A DNA stretch of 64,000 nt from Progne subis subis (Eukaryota; Chordata; Aves; Passeriformes; Hirundinidae): the NCBI GenBank assembly GCA_022316685.1, contig JAKJHU010000050.1, forward strand, positions 129,974 through 193,973, given 5' to 3'. The notes under the pieces were generated by a model, which was given only the letters and a program-made list of their open reading frames with translations, had not been told where the DNA came from and ran no database searches. Each line of letters begins with the position of its first letter. The first letter of the stretch is position 1. Shown piece by piece: positions 17,201-31,672 of the stretch. The position numbers and the translations under genes were made by a program.

Positions 17201-20200
17201 TCTGAAATGTTTTCTGAAGTGTTTGTGCAGAGTGATCAATAAAGAAAGTAAGAGCAAGAATGAAGATGGTCTTTCCAAGGATGAAATTCAAATAAAATCT
17301 AGAAGTACTTGTTGAGTTTTGGACAGGATCTCATGAGCAAGGGCTGAGAGCTGCATTAGGAGTTTAAGATTAATACATGTGTATGATAAATGTTTTCCAA
17401 GGCAAGGTGTATTGGTACTGTAGAAGCCTTGAAAAAAAATGAACAGAGCTCTAGGATCATAGACAGCTATAGTTGCAGTAATTAGGAGAAGACTGTTGGG
17501 ACACAGGCCTTTGCTAGCAAAAATGTAGAGAGAGTAGAAAAAATACACAGCACGGATGCGTTAGAGAACAAGAAATGGAAAAAAAAGTGGTGATATGGAG
17601 AAGAATTGAAAGTGCACAAGAGAGCTGTGAAATACAAGTGTTCATGCAGGGAACTAGATGTGGAGTAGGAGAGCCAGATAGACATTATTAATGGTTCAAT
17701 CTATGTGATTTTGTTAGGCATGAAACAGGGAGTTATAATGAAATGCAGTGAAATATGGGAAAGGAGAAAATGTAATTACTAGCATGAGTTGCACTATAAC
17801 AAAAGACCTCAGATGCCAGGGTGTCAAAGCTGAAGTGAAATCTATTCTAGACTGGAAATCACTGTCAATGAAAGCAGACTATGAAAAGGATGAGGATGAA
17901 GAAGACATTTAAATTGTCTGAGGAACATAAGTGGTGATTTTGTCAAGGGCAGATCACGGATGCAGCAGAGATGTTAACAATAAGAGGTGACGAAAAAACC
18001 AAGAAAGAAACTGCTGAATATAGAGAGCTTGTATTCTCTAGGAAAGGTCATTTTAGACACAAATAATCTACCTTTTGTTCTTTAATTATTTTCTAGATTC
18101 AGGAATTCTCACATTTTCTTTGATATGGGTAGTTTAAGTAGAAAAGTACCCTTTCAATGTGTACATGTGTGAGAGAACAGAAGAAGGTTTTTATATGTTT
18201 TATATGCTCCATAACAATTGTCTGTTATTTTATCCTGAACAACAAAACCCATATAGTCAAGACACCATCAAGTAAGGATGCCTGATTTCAAATATTTCCA
18301 AAAGAGGGTAACATAAGGGTCATGGAAATGCATTATGCAGATGGATATGTAGAGGAAAAAGAAAACAAAACATCTTCCTTTCAACAGTAAGCTATATCAA
18401 ACTGTGAAAAAGTCTTCTAAAGGAAGTGCAGAAACCCTGTCTATCAAGGTTTTAAAACTAGGTGGAATTAAAGCAGTAGAAAACTATAGAGTATGATATA
18501 ATCTTGCAGTGCTAGTAGGAAAATCTAATTGATCTCTTCCAGCTATAATTTTTATAATTCAAAATCCATGACTTGTGTGTTTTGCTGCCTCAGCTCACTG
18601 TGGGTATACAGTGATTGTGGGTTTGAAAGAGTGGTCAGCAGGAAAAGAGAAGAAGAGTTAATGAAAGCAAAGCAAAAAAAAAAGTGCCTCCCACTAGAGA
18701 GGTAACTGGCAGCGCTAACAAATATCTCAGCAAGTCTGATTTCCCATGAGACAACCTCTGATAGCTAGACCCAGGCAGACAAACCTGAATGGAAGGCAAT
18801 AATAATTAGATTCTGATGAGTGAAGAAATCACAGGAGGACTAACTTTGCAGACATTAATGAAAGGAGATGGAAATATCCAAATTTTCCAAAATATCTAGA
18901 AGGTAATTTTATTATGCAATAGTCTTTTATGTGGTTACATGTTTATTCTAACCTAAGGATGTGTATTTATGTAAGGAAACACAGATGCAGAGAAAATGGC
19001 TGGTAACTTAACAAAACTGATCACAGCTGGGGGTGTGACTATGTGTGCATTTCCAGTACAGTATGATTCAGGGTGACCCATAGCTGTTATTCAAAGTCAG
19101 TATCCGACCATTTAATTTTCTGCTTCAGTTCCTTTCCTCTTCCTCTCTCCAACCTGAGTGTTATGACCATTCAGCATCTTCTCTTATGCTATTCTTCCTC
19201 CTCATTTGCTTTTGCTCTTAATAGTGTTTTAGGAGAATAAAGTCCCTCAGTGCAATATCCATCTTCCTGAACTAATCTGAACTTGGAACAAGTGCTAATA
19301 GCTCAATAAGCATTTTCTGACCTGTCTCCATGAGCAAAACTTGAACCACAGACATGAATGTATTCACTGCTCAAAGTCACTGAACACTGAACAGGATTAA
19401 TATTTGCCCTGCTGGTGTGGTGTCTCTTTGTTTTGGAACTAAGTCACCAAATGAACATTTAGAGAAACACCCAACACATTTTCAAAGGAGGAAAAATATC
19501 AAGTTACTATTACACTATCTTCCAGAAATGACTTTTTTTTTTTTTTTTTTCTGGAAAGATGCTCATCCACTGGAATGAAATAGTTCACTTATTTAGAAAC
19601 ACTAGTTTTCAGTCCATGAAATTTCTTTCTTTACTTCTTTGTATCACCAAGATTTTATAGAACAATTTTATAAAACAATTACAAAAGAAAAAGTTGTATT
19701 TTATTCATACCTGCAAGCTACTCTCTCTCACATCTTAATTCTTGAGTGTCAGTTTGTCTCCAGGCTCTGATTGTTCATCCACAGGTATGGGTGCCACACT
19801 AATCAGCATTATTCCAGTAAGACTCTGCTATGTTTCTGTACACATTACTGCTGCTGCTGGAAGCAACAACTGGCTGATACTTCCATTGACCTAGGAAGGG
19901 TGGTTTGTCCCTCTGGGAAGCAGAGATTATAGATTTGAACAGTGAAGGTAATTTGTGATATTAAGAAGATGACAAAATTGCTATTGCAATATGAGGAATA
20001 TATTTTAAATTAAATATTGCCTTCACAAAATGAATATCTTTTTGTTTATCAAGTAAAATTATTTGTGTAGTTTTTTAGCACTGTACTGTATGAGATCAGA
20101 ACCAGGAAGGTTGATAAATTGGCTGCATGCATTATAGTTACAGTAATAGGTCTGCAATTCTGGAAAATAAGGCTCCGCACTAATACTTGATGTAGCATTT

Positions 20201-23200
20201 TTGGTTTTTGATGATGGAACATTTCTCATGTAACAGAAACTATGTATTGGAATATGTCAACATGCTGATTCCAAACATTAAAGCAAACTTTTATCACAAG
20301 TTCACACAGAGTAGAATTAAGTGTTGTGACATCTGAGTCACAATTATAACCTCCTCTACTGCTGACCATGTTCCTGCCTGCTCATGCTCTTCTCTTCTTT
20401 CACAATGCCCATTTTCTGCTGTCTGAGCACAGAGAATCCAGTCTCTTGATAGATCAACTCTTAATGTTATATTCCCACTGTAGAGGGTACAAAATGAACT
20501 AGTACTTCCCCCTATCCTTGAAAACGGAAAAGGGCCGGTACCCTGTGTTTTTAAGGGCTGGTTCTGAAATCTTTTTACACATCCCCCCGGAACAACCCTT
20601 CTGCTATGCTTCAAATCTAGTTTATCCTCCTTCCCCATACAAGTTTTGCTGCCCATGCTACCCTCTGTATGATTTGATGCAGACTTCCAGCTCTTATTGT
20701 AACTCATACACTGTCCACCCTTGTGCTATCAGCCCACAAATAAGACAGGTGGCTTTGTTCCTTTTATTCTGAAGTTGAATACTATTCAAAAGCTTCTGTG
20801 ATGTAAAGAATGGGCCATTAGGTCTTAAAAATCTGATTTCACTTGTGAGTTATTTTATTTACACACAAATAGTGAGGTAACAGAATGTCAGACATCATTC
20901 ACACCTGTAGGATAAAATACTTTTTATAGCCTTATACAACCACATACTAAAATCCGTATAATTTATGATGCATTTACAACGCTGTAAAGGCCGTATTTGT
21001 TCTTCATATGTCATAATTCTCATTTCTTGGCTCCCAGGACTGTGAAGGAATTTATTGTGTCATCTCAAGTGTACTTTCCTCGGAAGAATGAACAGTTTAG
21101 GCCAGTAGATTTACCATTTACATCTGTCCTGTGTGGAGCTGCTATACAAACTGTAATATCACACTGGGATTGATAGTATACTACAACAAGCTCCTATTTC
21201 TATATGGTAAAAGCATTGTCACTGTCTTTACTATAAATTTATCTTAAAACATAAAACCTGATTTAGATCTTGGAGTCGCTAGGTAGAGGTCAACAGAAAC
21301 ACAGAAATTAACCACAGGAAAGTTTCATTTAGAAAGGTTAATTGAGCTCTTTTCCATGGTAGGAGAGAACATATTATGATCCATATTGTCTTCATGTGGT
21401 TGGATGTTCAAGTTTTCCCATTGGGATTTAAGAACTTTCCCCCATGCAATTTTTATACTCATATTGAATAGTAGCTTTCAAATGGAAGAGTCCTATTTCA
21501 AGGTTCTTACCAAGATTACTGATGAAAAAACCCAAGAACAGTAGAAATATCCCTCATGAGAATTAGTTGTGTCATTGTACAAGTGCCTGAATCATGACAT
21601 GAAGGCTAGAAATAAGAAAACTCTTTTAAAACTGTTTGAGAGTGCTAATAATATTTTTGCATATAATTTATAAGACAGGATGGGATTCATGCCATCACAA
21701 TGTAGGCATTTAAAATTTAAGGATGAGATTCAGCTGCAAAAGGATGATTGATTAAATGTCCTAGGATATCTTCCCTGATCTCCAGTTGTGCAAGTCTCAT
21801 AAATCCTGGAGCAGTTCTGGTGTCAGTACTTATATATCCTCTGATAGCTGAATACCACCTTGAAGTTTGTAGCCAAGGAAAGTCCTCTAGGTTCCCTCTG
21901 TTGTCAGTGATGAAGGAAAAAAAATGTCCAAGGAGTTATTTATTTCAACAAATTTTAAAGTTTATAACATTTACTGTCCTCTAAAGATACTTACCTGTTC
22001 AAGCATCAGAGGGGGTTCAAACAAGAAAATAAATTAGATATGAAACAAAAGGTAGCTAGGAGAAGACTCAGTCTGAGATTAAGACAGCTAGTTCTCATTT
22101 CTTCATGACTATACACTGGATAGAAGGACTCAGAGTCCTTCTTACCTGCAAAGAGGATCCTTTGCAGTTATGTTACATTCACAACTGCCAGAATAAGACT
22201 GTGTATTTTTGAAGAGAAGCCTTCCCAAAACACATAAGAATAATTTAAAAGTTTAGCCTAAGTCTAAAAGTCTAAGTCCAATCTAAAAGCCTAGCCTACA
22301 GTCTTGCCCATGTACACACATGAATGAGTATATTATTCTCTCAAAAGGGGTTTGCAGATTTTCTCAGAAATCTTATCAAATTCTAAGGGCATTTTTCCTC
22401 TGTGGTTTAGGTATTTTCTAAACAGTTACCTATACAATTATGATGTTGCTTTGATCCCCTGCCAGTATAAGAATTATAACTCCTTACAAAGCTCAGCCAT
22501 GTACAGTTTCTTTCAATCAGTTTAATATTTCAGTATTCTTTATCTCAAATATCTGCAATGTCAAAACCAGACAATATTAGGTGTGAGAGATTTGGGTCTT
22601 GGATATTTAGTTCCATTTTTTTAGAGACAACTGGAAGGAAGGCACAAATCAAATGGCAGCAAACTTAACTCTTGACATGTCTGCAGAGTGCTACATGACA
22701 AGACCAGAACATTAAGACTACTAGAATTTTCACTTTAATGATACATAAAATGTTTTGGGTTTGTCTCTACAAGGCAACTGGGAGAAGAGTTTACAGGGGT
22801 GACGAGCTTATAAATTCATAATGTACTAGAAATATCATAATTAATTCAATATTTTTTTATTAAGTACTTTCTGAAGAAAGTGCTAAATTAAATGGGCCCC
22901 AAAAGTACAGTAGAGTTAGTAATGTCATTTTTACCAGAAAGGAGGAATATAAGCCTTGTAGCAGTTTACGGATGTTTTTATTTAATATCTCTGATCCAAA
23001 AGATCTGAAAAGATGAGGCCACCCCAGTGTTCTTCGATGGCAAAGCCCCTAGGGCTTCTACACTTTACAACAAGTAGGAAATCCTTATTAATCCCTTTAG
23101 CATTTGTTGTAATGACATTAATCATGATGTTCCAGTATTAATTCAGATGTCATATATAATTCCACAAGAATCCCACTGAAATTTGAACAGAGCAAACCTC

Positions 23201-26200
23201 ATCTAATTGGAGTGGGAAATATAAAATAACTCAGTGTTCCAATTTTACTGAAAATAACTAATCACAACTCATTTCTAAAGACTAGCCAAGTTAAGTAAAT
23301 CTGTTAGCCCTTGGAATAGCATTGAGTGTATTCAGTTCATTTGTGGAAGTCACATCTATGTGGGCTATATTTTGCCTTTCAATTCAGCATCTGGCAATGG
23401 ATTCTGTGAAATAAAGTGTCTGAGTATTTAAACATTAGTTCAGACTTATTATTTTTTATACCAGATTTTATGTCATGCATTATGTTTACTGCATGTGTAA
23501 TTTGCCTAATGTGTACTCAAAAACAATTTCACAAAGCCTGTTTACATGACTGAATCTCTGCATGGGGGTATTTCAACTCTGCTTTGGAGGAGAATTCTGA
23601 AGAACCTTAGGGATAACTCCCACCTTATTTTGTGAGTGAGGGATTTTGTTTGTTTTTGTTGTTTTTTGTTTTGTGTGTTTTTTTTTTTTTTTAACTTTTC
23701 CAAGTATTACTTATCCAGAAAGATTTTATACCACCTAGGGTACTCATAAAGAATTCAAAAGTTTGATTTTGAAATATACATTCTCACTTCAGCACACCTC
23801 CTAATAGTAAGGTGTTATGTCTATACTTTAATTGAGCTATCAGGGCTAGAGGCGGGAGAAATAGGTAATCATCCTTTTGTTTCTGTTTAGTAACAAGCTG
23901 ACAGCTTTGCCAAGGAAAGAGAACCATGGCAACTAACCAAGAGTAATGAGTCTTGTTCCAGAGAACAGGAATTTTTCAGTGACAAAGAAACAAGGGAAGA
24001 TTTGTTCTTACTTAATGCTCACGGGCACAATATAGCTTTTATAGCTTGATCATGAACTGCTGGCCTCAAATCAAAACATTGTCATTTTGCTTCAGTAGAT
24101 GCAGATCAGATCACTAATTGGGTATAGAGACTGGAGTAGACTTGAACTCTTTCTTGCAAGAGAAAATTACTGAAATATATTTGTTTTGTAACATGAGACC
24201 ACGTATTCTGCTATTTGAAAATAGCGCTTAATGGGTTCTGAACATTTTAGTTGGACATTTAACATAATAAATTTGGGTTTTATTCATATAACAAGAAAAG
24301 AATGTTAGGCTAATGATTAGGTTCAGTGGGTTTTCCACTCTACTGTCAACTCTGCTTGTAGTCTTGGGTGAACAATTTATGACTACATGCTTTGAGATAT
24401 TTAATGCATTGGAGTGCAGAGCATAAGAGTCTATCACTGAGGATTTTACTGTTGCAGACAAGAGGGTGCCCCAGACATAACCATTATGGAATAGCTCTTT
24501 GGAAACTAACAAAATGAGGTTGCAGAAAAAAAACAGGAAAATATTCATGAAAAAGAGATGGGAATTATATCTATAAGTATGGATCTGATCATACTCGGGT
24601 TCTCTGGCAAGAAAGTAATCTCTCTACTTCAGTAAATTCTGATATGATCCTCATACTGGTCTCAGGAGAATCAGTCTTCTTTTAATTTCTCTCAAAAAGA
24701 GGAAAGACAGACTGTCTCATGAAAAAGGAAGATTTACCCAATCCATAGTATTTAATTTCTCAGCTGGCACCCCAGGAAAGCCGAGACTCTTGTACCCAAC
24801 CAGTCTGTGGGCATCCCATTAGGGGGACCCATCCCTTCCCAGTCCTGCTGGATCAGTGGATGGTTCAACTGACTTATTCAGGGAAATACACCAATAGCAT
24901 AAGGGAGAGGAAGTGGATATTCCTCTTTATTTGAGTATGTTCCCTGCTGCCAGCAACTGCCAGCACCCATGAAGGACTCAGACTTAGAGTTTATGGGATA
25001 ACACCCTTTATTAGTATAAAACTGTGACAGGTTAAGGTCTGAGGATAGTCAGTGATAGTATCTGATGGGAAAAACATATTCAAAGACATATAGAGACAAG
25101 CTGGAATCCCCAGTAAAAGTATTTTTACTTGTAAGAGTGGATAGAGTGTGGTTCTTACCCGCTGAGAAGACAGAAGCAGGTTTGGCCTGTCAACAGATAC
25201 ATGCAGTTACAATGGAGCTTTCCCTACCTTTTCCCTCATTCTCAACTTTAATTTATAGTGTTTCTTAATGTTTAGGTGGAGTTTGAGTGACTCTGCTCAT
25301 ACATACCTGTGTTACAGACTGGTGTAAAATACCCTCACTTCATTTTTAAAAATACACTCAAAAAATTATAGAGCATGTGCCTGGTGAGGGGTGGCCATAC
25401 CCCATAACTTTGGGATGGAGGTGTGGGTTAGCATTACAATCAGACTGTAATGAACCAAGTAAATCTGAGGAGAGTGATTTCACCACATTTGTTGGCTCAG
25501 CAGAAGGACATATTCCCCTCTCTCCACTGGCTGACAGGTGTTATGCAGTTTCTCAGCTGCAAAGCACCATCCTGTTCCCCTCCCTGAGAGGATTTCCAGA
25601 GCCTGCCCGCTGTGTCTCCACTCCACTCCACCCTCCATTCCATCCCCCTTAGAAGGTGCTGTGCCTGCAGACTGTGGGTGTGAGGAATCACCATGGAACA
25701 GGTTTCAAGGATGCCAACCACATTCTATCCAGTGAGTAGCAACTGTATTTTACCCAATAATGTCCATATCATTATAACCTCTGTTAGGATGTGAATAAAA
25801 TTTATTTTCCTCTAATTTTATCCTAACCATCTTCCCACACAGACATACACAATCAGGGAAGTCTTCTCCCTTGAGACAAAATTAGAGAATTGATCTGTGG
25901 CACAGAGAGCTCATATTTATATTTTTTTCTGCTCTCCTTCCTTCAGCACAAGACAAGGCTGTCCTTCCTTGATCAGACTCCAATGTAGTGTACTGTCTTC
26001 TGTGAATTATTGCCAACCTACCCAGCAAGAGCTACTCCATTTTGCACTCAAAATTAAGTATTCTTTAAGTCAGTGGAAAAGATTGATTATAAAGGCCTCT
26101 GTTTATTATGCTGTGTGGGATATGGGAAAATGAGGCATCTGTCTGTGCTGCTTGGTTATTCATACAAGGCATATAACCTCCCATAGAGGAAAATAGAGAG

Positions 26201-26251
26201 AATCACACACAAATATTCCATAATTACTGGGCAGTCCTAATGTTTATGCTC
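17201..26251. other. AT-rich intergenic or intronic DNA without recognised genes
   Basis: Nine kilobases in which no exon, RNA gene or clear mobile element could be supported. Simple tracts are present, for example T-runs at about 19531-19550 and 23646-23692. A somewhat more GC-rich part at 24760-25730 could be a diverged repeat; its minus strand has AATAAA-type signals near 25005-25010 but no LTR pair or ends were found. Confidence 0.5.
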
Positions 26252-27791
26252 TGTAGTGGTTTTCACATTTGCTAAATTTTGTTTGTTAAATTTAGTGTAG
26301 TGGTCTTAGTGTTTGTTCTTTTTTTTTTTCCTTTTGTGGGATAGGATTAGGAGAAGCAAAGCAGGCTTAAGCTTAAAAATAATAAATAGTTTTAAATAAA
26401 TAGTTTTAACACTAAAAGAATGGAAAAGAAAAAAAAAAGTTGGGAAAAAAAAAAAAAGAAACTTTAAAACTCTCTTCCCTCCCCTTACAAATTGTTATAT
26501 TTTTCACAAGCAACATAGAGAGACACAACCTGTGATTTTCAGTTCACTATTTAAACATAATTTTTCATTACTTTAGGAGAGGAGATTTTTAAGAGTCTTA
26601 TAGAGATGTTCACCACAAGACTAAAACAGTCTAGTAGCTCTTAATGTCAAATCTGCAACCACCTAGAATTTTTGCAGACTGTTCAGTCTTATCTATTAGC
26701 AGCCTTTCCCCTGGCTACTTACAGGCTTCTCAGCATATTTAGAGTACTGTTTTAACAGTGCTTCTTTTAGTACAAAACAAAGATTCTCTTTTTTATCTCT
26801 AAAATTGTCTCTATCTCAAAACAAATTGAGACCTCTTTTTACCCCAAGAGCTGAAGGCTTTAAATCACCTTTTTTCTAAAATCATTTTCATTTCAAAGGT
26901 TGAGATCTCCTTTCACTCTAGGAGCAGAAGGCTTACTTTGTTTAAAATTATTAATTAAATCTCAATTATATCAATCCTCAACTTTTAACTAGAACCAGCA
27001 TTCCCCAAACAACATTAAGATATTACAATAAATAGTCTATTTCTCCATAGTTTACACTAGAGAAGTCTGGTTAAAAATGTCCACCTCCTCTTAATAATTT
27101 TTATCCGTTTTTTTATTTTCACTCCACTGACTTTATGCTGTATCTTTTCCACATCTACTCTGTTTCTTTCTTCTCTCTCTCAAAGAACAGTTAAGTTTTA
27201 AAAACTTCATGTTACCAAGAAAAAGTCAAATCTGCCCAAGCCTGCAGTGGCCATGTGATCTCTGCAAGGCAGCAGTCTCTCCCCCTCTGCATCTCAGATC
27301 AGCCAGGCTTCTCCTCCTTCACTCTCTTCCTCTCCCCCTAGGAATTATAAGAAGAGGGGAGAGAAGTGGGGAGAGCTCTGCCGTCCCCACAGTAACAATC
27401 GGGGTAGCCTCAGCCTAAACAGATCTATAGCTGTTATCAGAGACCCAGCGGAGATCCCTCCCTGCTCCAGGGCTCCCAGGAAAGTAGTTGATGTTAAGTT
27501 GAAACCTCTCCTCCCTCGCCGGGAATCAATGGAGCCTGGCCGGGCCTCGGGGCTGGCTCCCCCCAAGGGAGGGGAGCAGCAAGCCCATCTGGCTAACAAG
27601 ACGCCCCAACTCAATGTTACCTGTTAAACTAGCCAAAAAGAAAAAGAACTGAATTGAACAAAATCAGAATTTATATGAGTACTTCCTAAAGTCACATTTA
27701 ATATTCTTAGTGGTCAAAGCAAATGTCAATATCTAAAACTAGCCTCTGGCAAGTCCCTGTTCTTCCTGAAACAATTCTAAAATCTTGACAG
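26252..27791 (+). repeat. Left arm of a large inverted repeat
   Basis: This 1.5-kb segment matches the reverse complement of 27855-29373 along its whole length, with many substitutions and small gaps (roughly four of five bases agree by eye). Landmarks: TGTAGTGGTTTTCAC at 26252 pairs with 29374; GCAAAGCAGGCTTAAGC near 26357 pairs with 29255-29275; the GC-rich block 27200-27620 pairs with 28010-28440; AACTCAATGTTACCTGTT at 27607 pairs with 28018-28035. It is probably one copy of a dispersed repeat, possibly LTR- or DNA-transposon-derived. It has no protein-coding signature. Confidence 0.88.
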
Positions 27792-27793
27792 AG

Positions 27794-27854
27794 TGTCATG
27801 GGTTGACAGAGTTTGGTTTATAGTTAGGGAGGAATGTGGAGTCTTTTTCCCTGT
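27794..27854 (+). repeat. Terminal inverted repeat, left end of the right copy
   Basis: Starts TGTCATGGGTTGACAGAG and matches the reverse complement of 29374-29432 at about 41 of the first 49 positions. It also forms the centre (spacer) of the big palindrome. The left arm lacks an equivalent at its outer end. Confidence 0.8.
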
Positions 27855-29373
27855 TAGGACCTTGGAATTGTTTTAGAAAGGACAGGGACCTATCAGGAGG
27901 CTAGTTTGGGATATTGGCATCTGTTAACACTGAGAATATTAAGTGCGACTTCGGGAAGTACCCATATAAACCCTGATTTTATGCAGGTCAGGTCCTTTTC
28001 CTCCTGGTCAGCTGAACAGGTAACACCGAGTTGAGGCCTGCTGCTTCCCCCACCCTGCTTTGAGGGGAAGCTGGCCCTGAGACCTGGCCAGGCTCCATCG
28101 GCTCCCGGAGGGGGAGGAGAGGTTGCAGCTTAACATCAACTACTTTTTTAACTTCCCTGGAGACCCGGAGCCCCAGAGCAGGGAGGGATCTCTGCTGGGC
28201 CCCTGATAACAGCCATGGGCCTGGTTGGGCCAAGGCCACCCTGATTGTCACCGAGGGGTGGGCAGAGCTCCCCCACACCTCCTCCCTTCCTCCAGTGATT
28301 CCCAGATGGAGAGGAAAAGAGTGGAGGGAGGAAACTGGGACAGTCTGAGGTGCAGTGGCAGAGAGACTGCTGCCCAGGGCAGAAATCACATGGCCACAGC
28401 AGGCCTGGGCAGATTTAACACTTTCCTGGCAACATGAAGCTTCCAAGGCCTAACCCTTCCCTAAGAGAGAGAAGAAAGAGACAGAATGTATTTAGAAAAG
28501 ACACCGCATGGAGTCAGTGGAGCAAGAGTGAAAGAACTCATAAAGATTATTAGAAGAGGGGTTGATGATGTGGACATTTTTATCCGGACTTCTCTGGGGT
28601 AAACTATGGAGAAATGGATTGTTTCTCGTAACATCTTAATATTGTTTGGGAGAATGCTGGTTCCAATCAAATTAGGGATTGATATGATTGAGATTTAAAT
28701 GAGAATCTCAAAGCCCCTCACTCCTGGGGTAAAAAGAGGTCTCAGCCTTTGAGACAAAGATGATTTTAGAGCGAAAGTGATTTGAAGCCCTCAGCTCCTG
28801 AGGTAAAAGGAGGTCTCCATTTCTTTTGAGATAGAGATGATTTTAGAGATAGAAGAAGAGAATCCTTGTTTTGCACTAGAAGAAGCATTCTTAAACACTA
28901 CCCCAAATATACTGAGAGGCCCATGAGTAGCCAGGAGAAAGGCTGCTAATGGGTGGAACAGCACAAGCTGCAAAAATTTGTGACCTTGGGAGCCACTACA
29001 CTGTTGTACTCTTGGGACAACTGTCTCCATGGGACTCTAGAGAGACTCCTCTCCCAAAGTAACGAAAGATTATGTTTAAATGGTGAAACTGACTGAAAAT
29101 CACAGGTTGTGTCTCTCTATGTTGTTTTGTAAGAAAGTTAACAGTTTGTATGGGGAGGGAAGAGTGTTTTGGAGTTTCATTCTGGGTTTTTTTAGGTTTT
29201 TTTCCCAACTTTTCTTTTCCGTTCTTTTAGTGTGTGGTAATAAAACCATTTGTTTATTTTTAAGCTTGAGCCTGCTTTGCTTTCTCATGATCTTCACCTG
29301 CAAAAAGAGAATAAACACTAAAACCACTATACTAAATTTAGTAACCAGAATTTAGCGAACGTGAAACCACTAC
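27855..29373 (-). repeat. Right arm of the large inverted repeat
   Basis: Reverse-complement partner of 26252-27791; see that entry for landmarks. It is slightly more GC-rich at 28010-28440. Open frames of 60-150 codons in this arm and in the left arm lie in non-matching frames and are not supported as genes. Confidence 0.88.
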
Positions 29374-29432
29374 ACAGGGCAACACTTCACATTCTTCTCT
29401 AACTAAGAACTAAACTGTGCCAACCCATGACA

Positions 29433-31625
29433 TGCTCTGAGAAACTCTCTTTCTTCCTTTAAAACAAACTCAGAAAATTAGTCTAGGTCCTTAAAATCTT
29501 GGAAGGAGCTACCTCCTGCTTGGATGACTATGCAGGAATACATTTCATTTCATGTGCTTCAAGCTTTCAGATTGGCTGAATTTGTTAATCTGAAGGTCCA
29601 GAAAAAGACCCGCTTTTGAAACATTTTAGAACTCGTCTTATCTCTGTATTATTAAAAGTGTATGATCATCAAATTTCCTTGGTTTTATTTTTTTACAGAT
29701 TAAAGATCTATTGTGACTGGCTTCCAAGAACACCATCTCCTTCCTAAACTTTTTGCTGGTGATATAGTTCTGTTTTCAAAGAGAGTAGCTGTTAGCTATT
29801 CATATAGCTTCTAGGGCTCCTGCAGAAATTTAAAAAATACAACTCAAAAAAAAAAAAAAAACCACCAAAAAACCCAAAAAACAAACAAATCAAGCAAGCA
29901 AACAAAGAAACAAAACTAACAAAATTAAACAACAGAAAATCTAGGAAAATCCAAAAACTTTCAATAAAGCAGCTTTCCTTCCTTCCTTCATATCTGAGTA
30001 AAAATATTGTCAATATGAAAAATTACACTCTTTCAGCCCAAAGAGACCCCCATTTCTATAGCAGCAACTATGACATGAAATCATAGATGCAACCATCTTA
30101 AAATTTTATTATCAGTCCTACTTTGCACTCATACATCTAATATTATGGTTTCTCAGGTAAACTAGTGGATTTTATAGCATTAGAAATAAAACAAGTGTAT
30201 GGGGGTTCCATGCAGATACAAGGTAATTTTGTAGTTCCCTCCATAAAGATACCCACATGCATATAGACCAGGCACCTAATGATAGGAAAGTGAAAAGCCT
30301 GCTGCAAGTGACTTAGTAACACCAAAAGATACAGAATTCCCAGCATCTAGGTATCCTGTTGAAATCTCCTCTGTCCCTCCACAAAAGTTTCTTGTCCAGA
30401 CTTTGTCTCATGCCTTCACCTCTACCCCATCCTCTTCCCTTATATGTCACATTATATCTTTCTTTGCTCCAAGCTTCATAGTATGGAATATTTCAGGCAA
30501 AATACTTGATGCAACACAATCTTTACACAACTTAACATGTAGCATCAACAGTACTTCAAATCTCATGTGTAAAACATACATTTTCAAATATTTGAATAAT
30601 TTAAGAAAAATTGCAGAAAGACCAATATGATTTCAGTCTGCTTCTCATTTATTAAGAAAGATTTTCCTGTCTCTTTTTTCCATAGTTGATCAGTCTGCTA
30701 CAGAGCTGATGAGGAGCACTGGCAGGTATAAATTTGGTCTGCTAATGCCATATCATCACTGATGTCTTCTGCTACTTTGGTTGTCATGCACTCACTTGAG
30801 TTTTCAGGTGCCCACTGCTCAGTATTTATGTCCTGATTTACAAAACTGTCAACCTCCCACAGTTCATTCTGTCTTCTCATCGTTAATGGCAGTAGTAGCA
30901 GTGCAGTATGAATCACTTCACAATCATCAGATTAAAAGCTCTTGGGAGCTGACTTCTCATTTGCACTAAGAGCCTTTACATTGCTGTGGAAATATGAGGG
31001 AGATTTAATGTAGGTGTAAATGACATTTTTGCTTAACTGCAAATCTCTTTTTCATTATCACTGTCTTGTACAAATGAAAAATATTTGTACATGTGGAATA
31101 ACACCTCTTTTTATTAGTGCACAATGTCCTTTGTATAATTGCATTATTCCTATTGAATAACCTTTCTCAGTTCATTTCTTGTTCATGGAGAAAGCCTGTG
31201 ATAATCATGGATCATAGGAACAATGACATCTTCAACAGAATTTATTAAAGCAACCACATTCTTCAGGATGATTTTTTATTCTTCCCTCTCTCATCATGAA
31301 CCATATCGAGTAGGAGTTACTTCCACTTAGTTCATAGAACTGAAAATTTAGGTGACTGGATTTTTTTCCTCACCAATCCACAGAAAGGAGAGGGATAATT
31401 CCAAAACGAGAATCATCTGATTGTGTTAAGATAGCTGGGATAAATTGCTTCCTAGAAATTTCTAGCCTACACAACTAGATAAAAGTGATGCTTACATTTA
31501 ACAGCAAAGGTTATTGATCAGCAACTCACACAATGGGGACAGAAAGATATTTTTGAGGGCAGACAGCGACAACCTTCTTTTCTATATTTTTAGAGATTTA
31601 ATGAACTAGCTTCAGAGTAAAGGAA

Positions 31626-31672
<47 letters not shown>

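Larger units (their letters stand above)
27794..29432 (-). mobile_element. Right copy of the inverted repeat, bounded by its own inverted ends
   Basis: A 1639-base unit whose two ends are inverted copies of each other (27794-27854 and 29374-29432) and whose body is the inverted counterpart of 26252-27791. Inverted ends of this size are typical of DNA transposons or foldback elements, but TGTCATGG also resembles starts of bird LTRs. No transposase is present and no clear target duplication was found. Orientation is given relative to the left copy, taken as plus. Confidence 0.55.

Noticed and set aside
22221..22310. Repeated short words AGCCTA and CTAAAAG, CRISPR-like at first sight
   Set aside because: Unit length and spacing are irregular and there are no unique spacers of constant size; just a small degenerate tandem repeat in vertebrate-type DNA.
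27209..28446. Open frames of 69-152 codons within the palindrome arms
   Set aside because: They are in different relative frames in the two arms, so the coding sequence is not conserved between copies.
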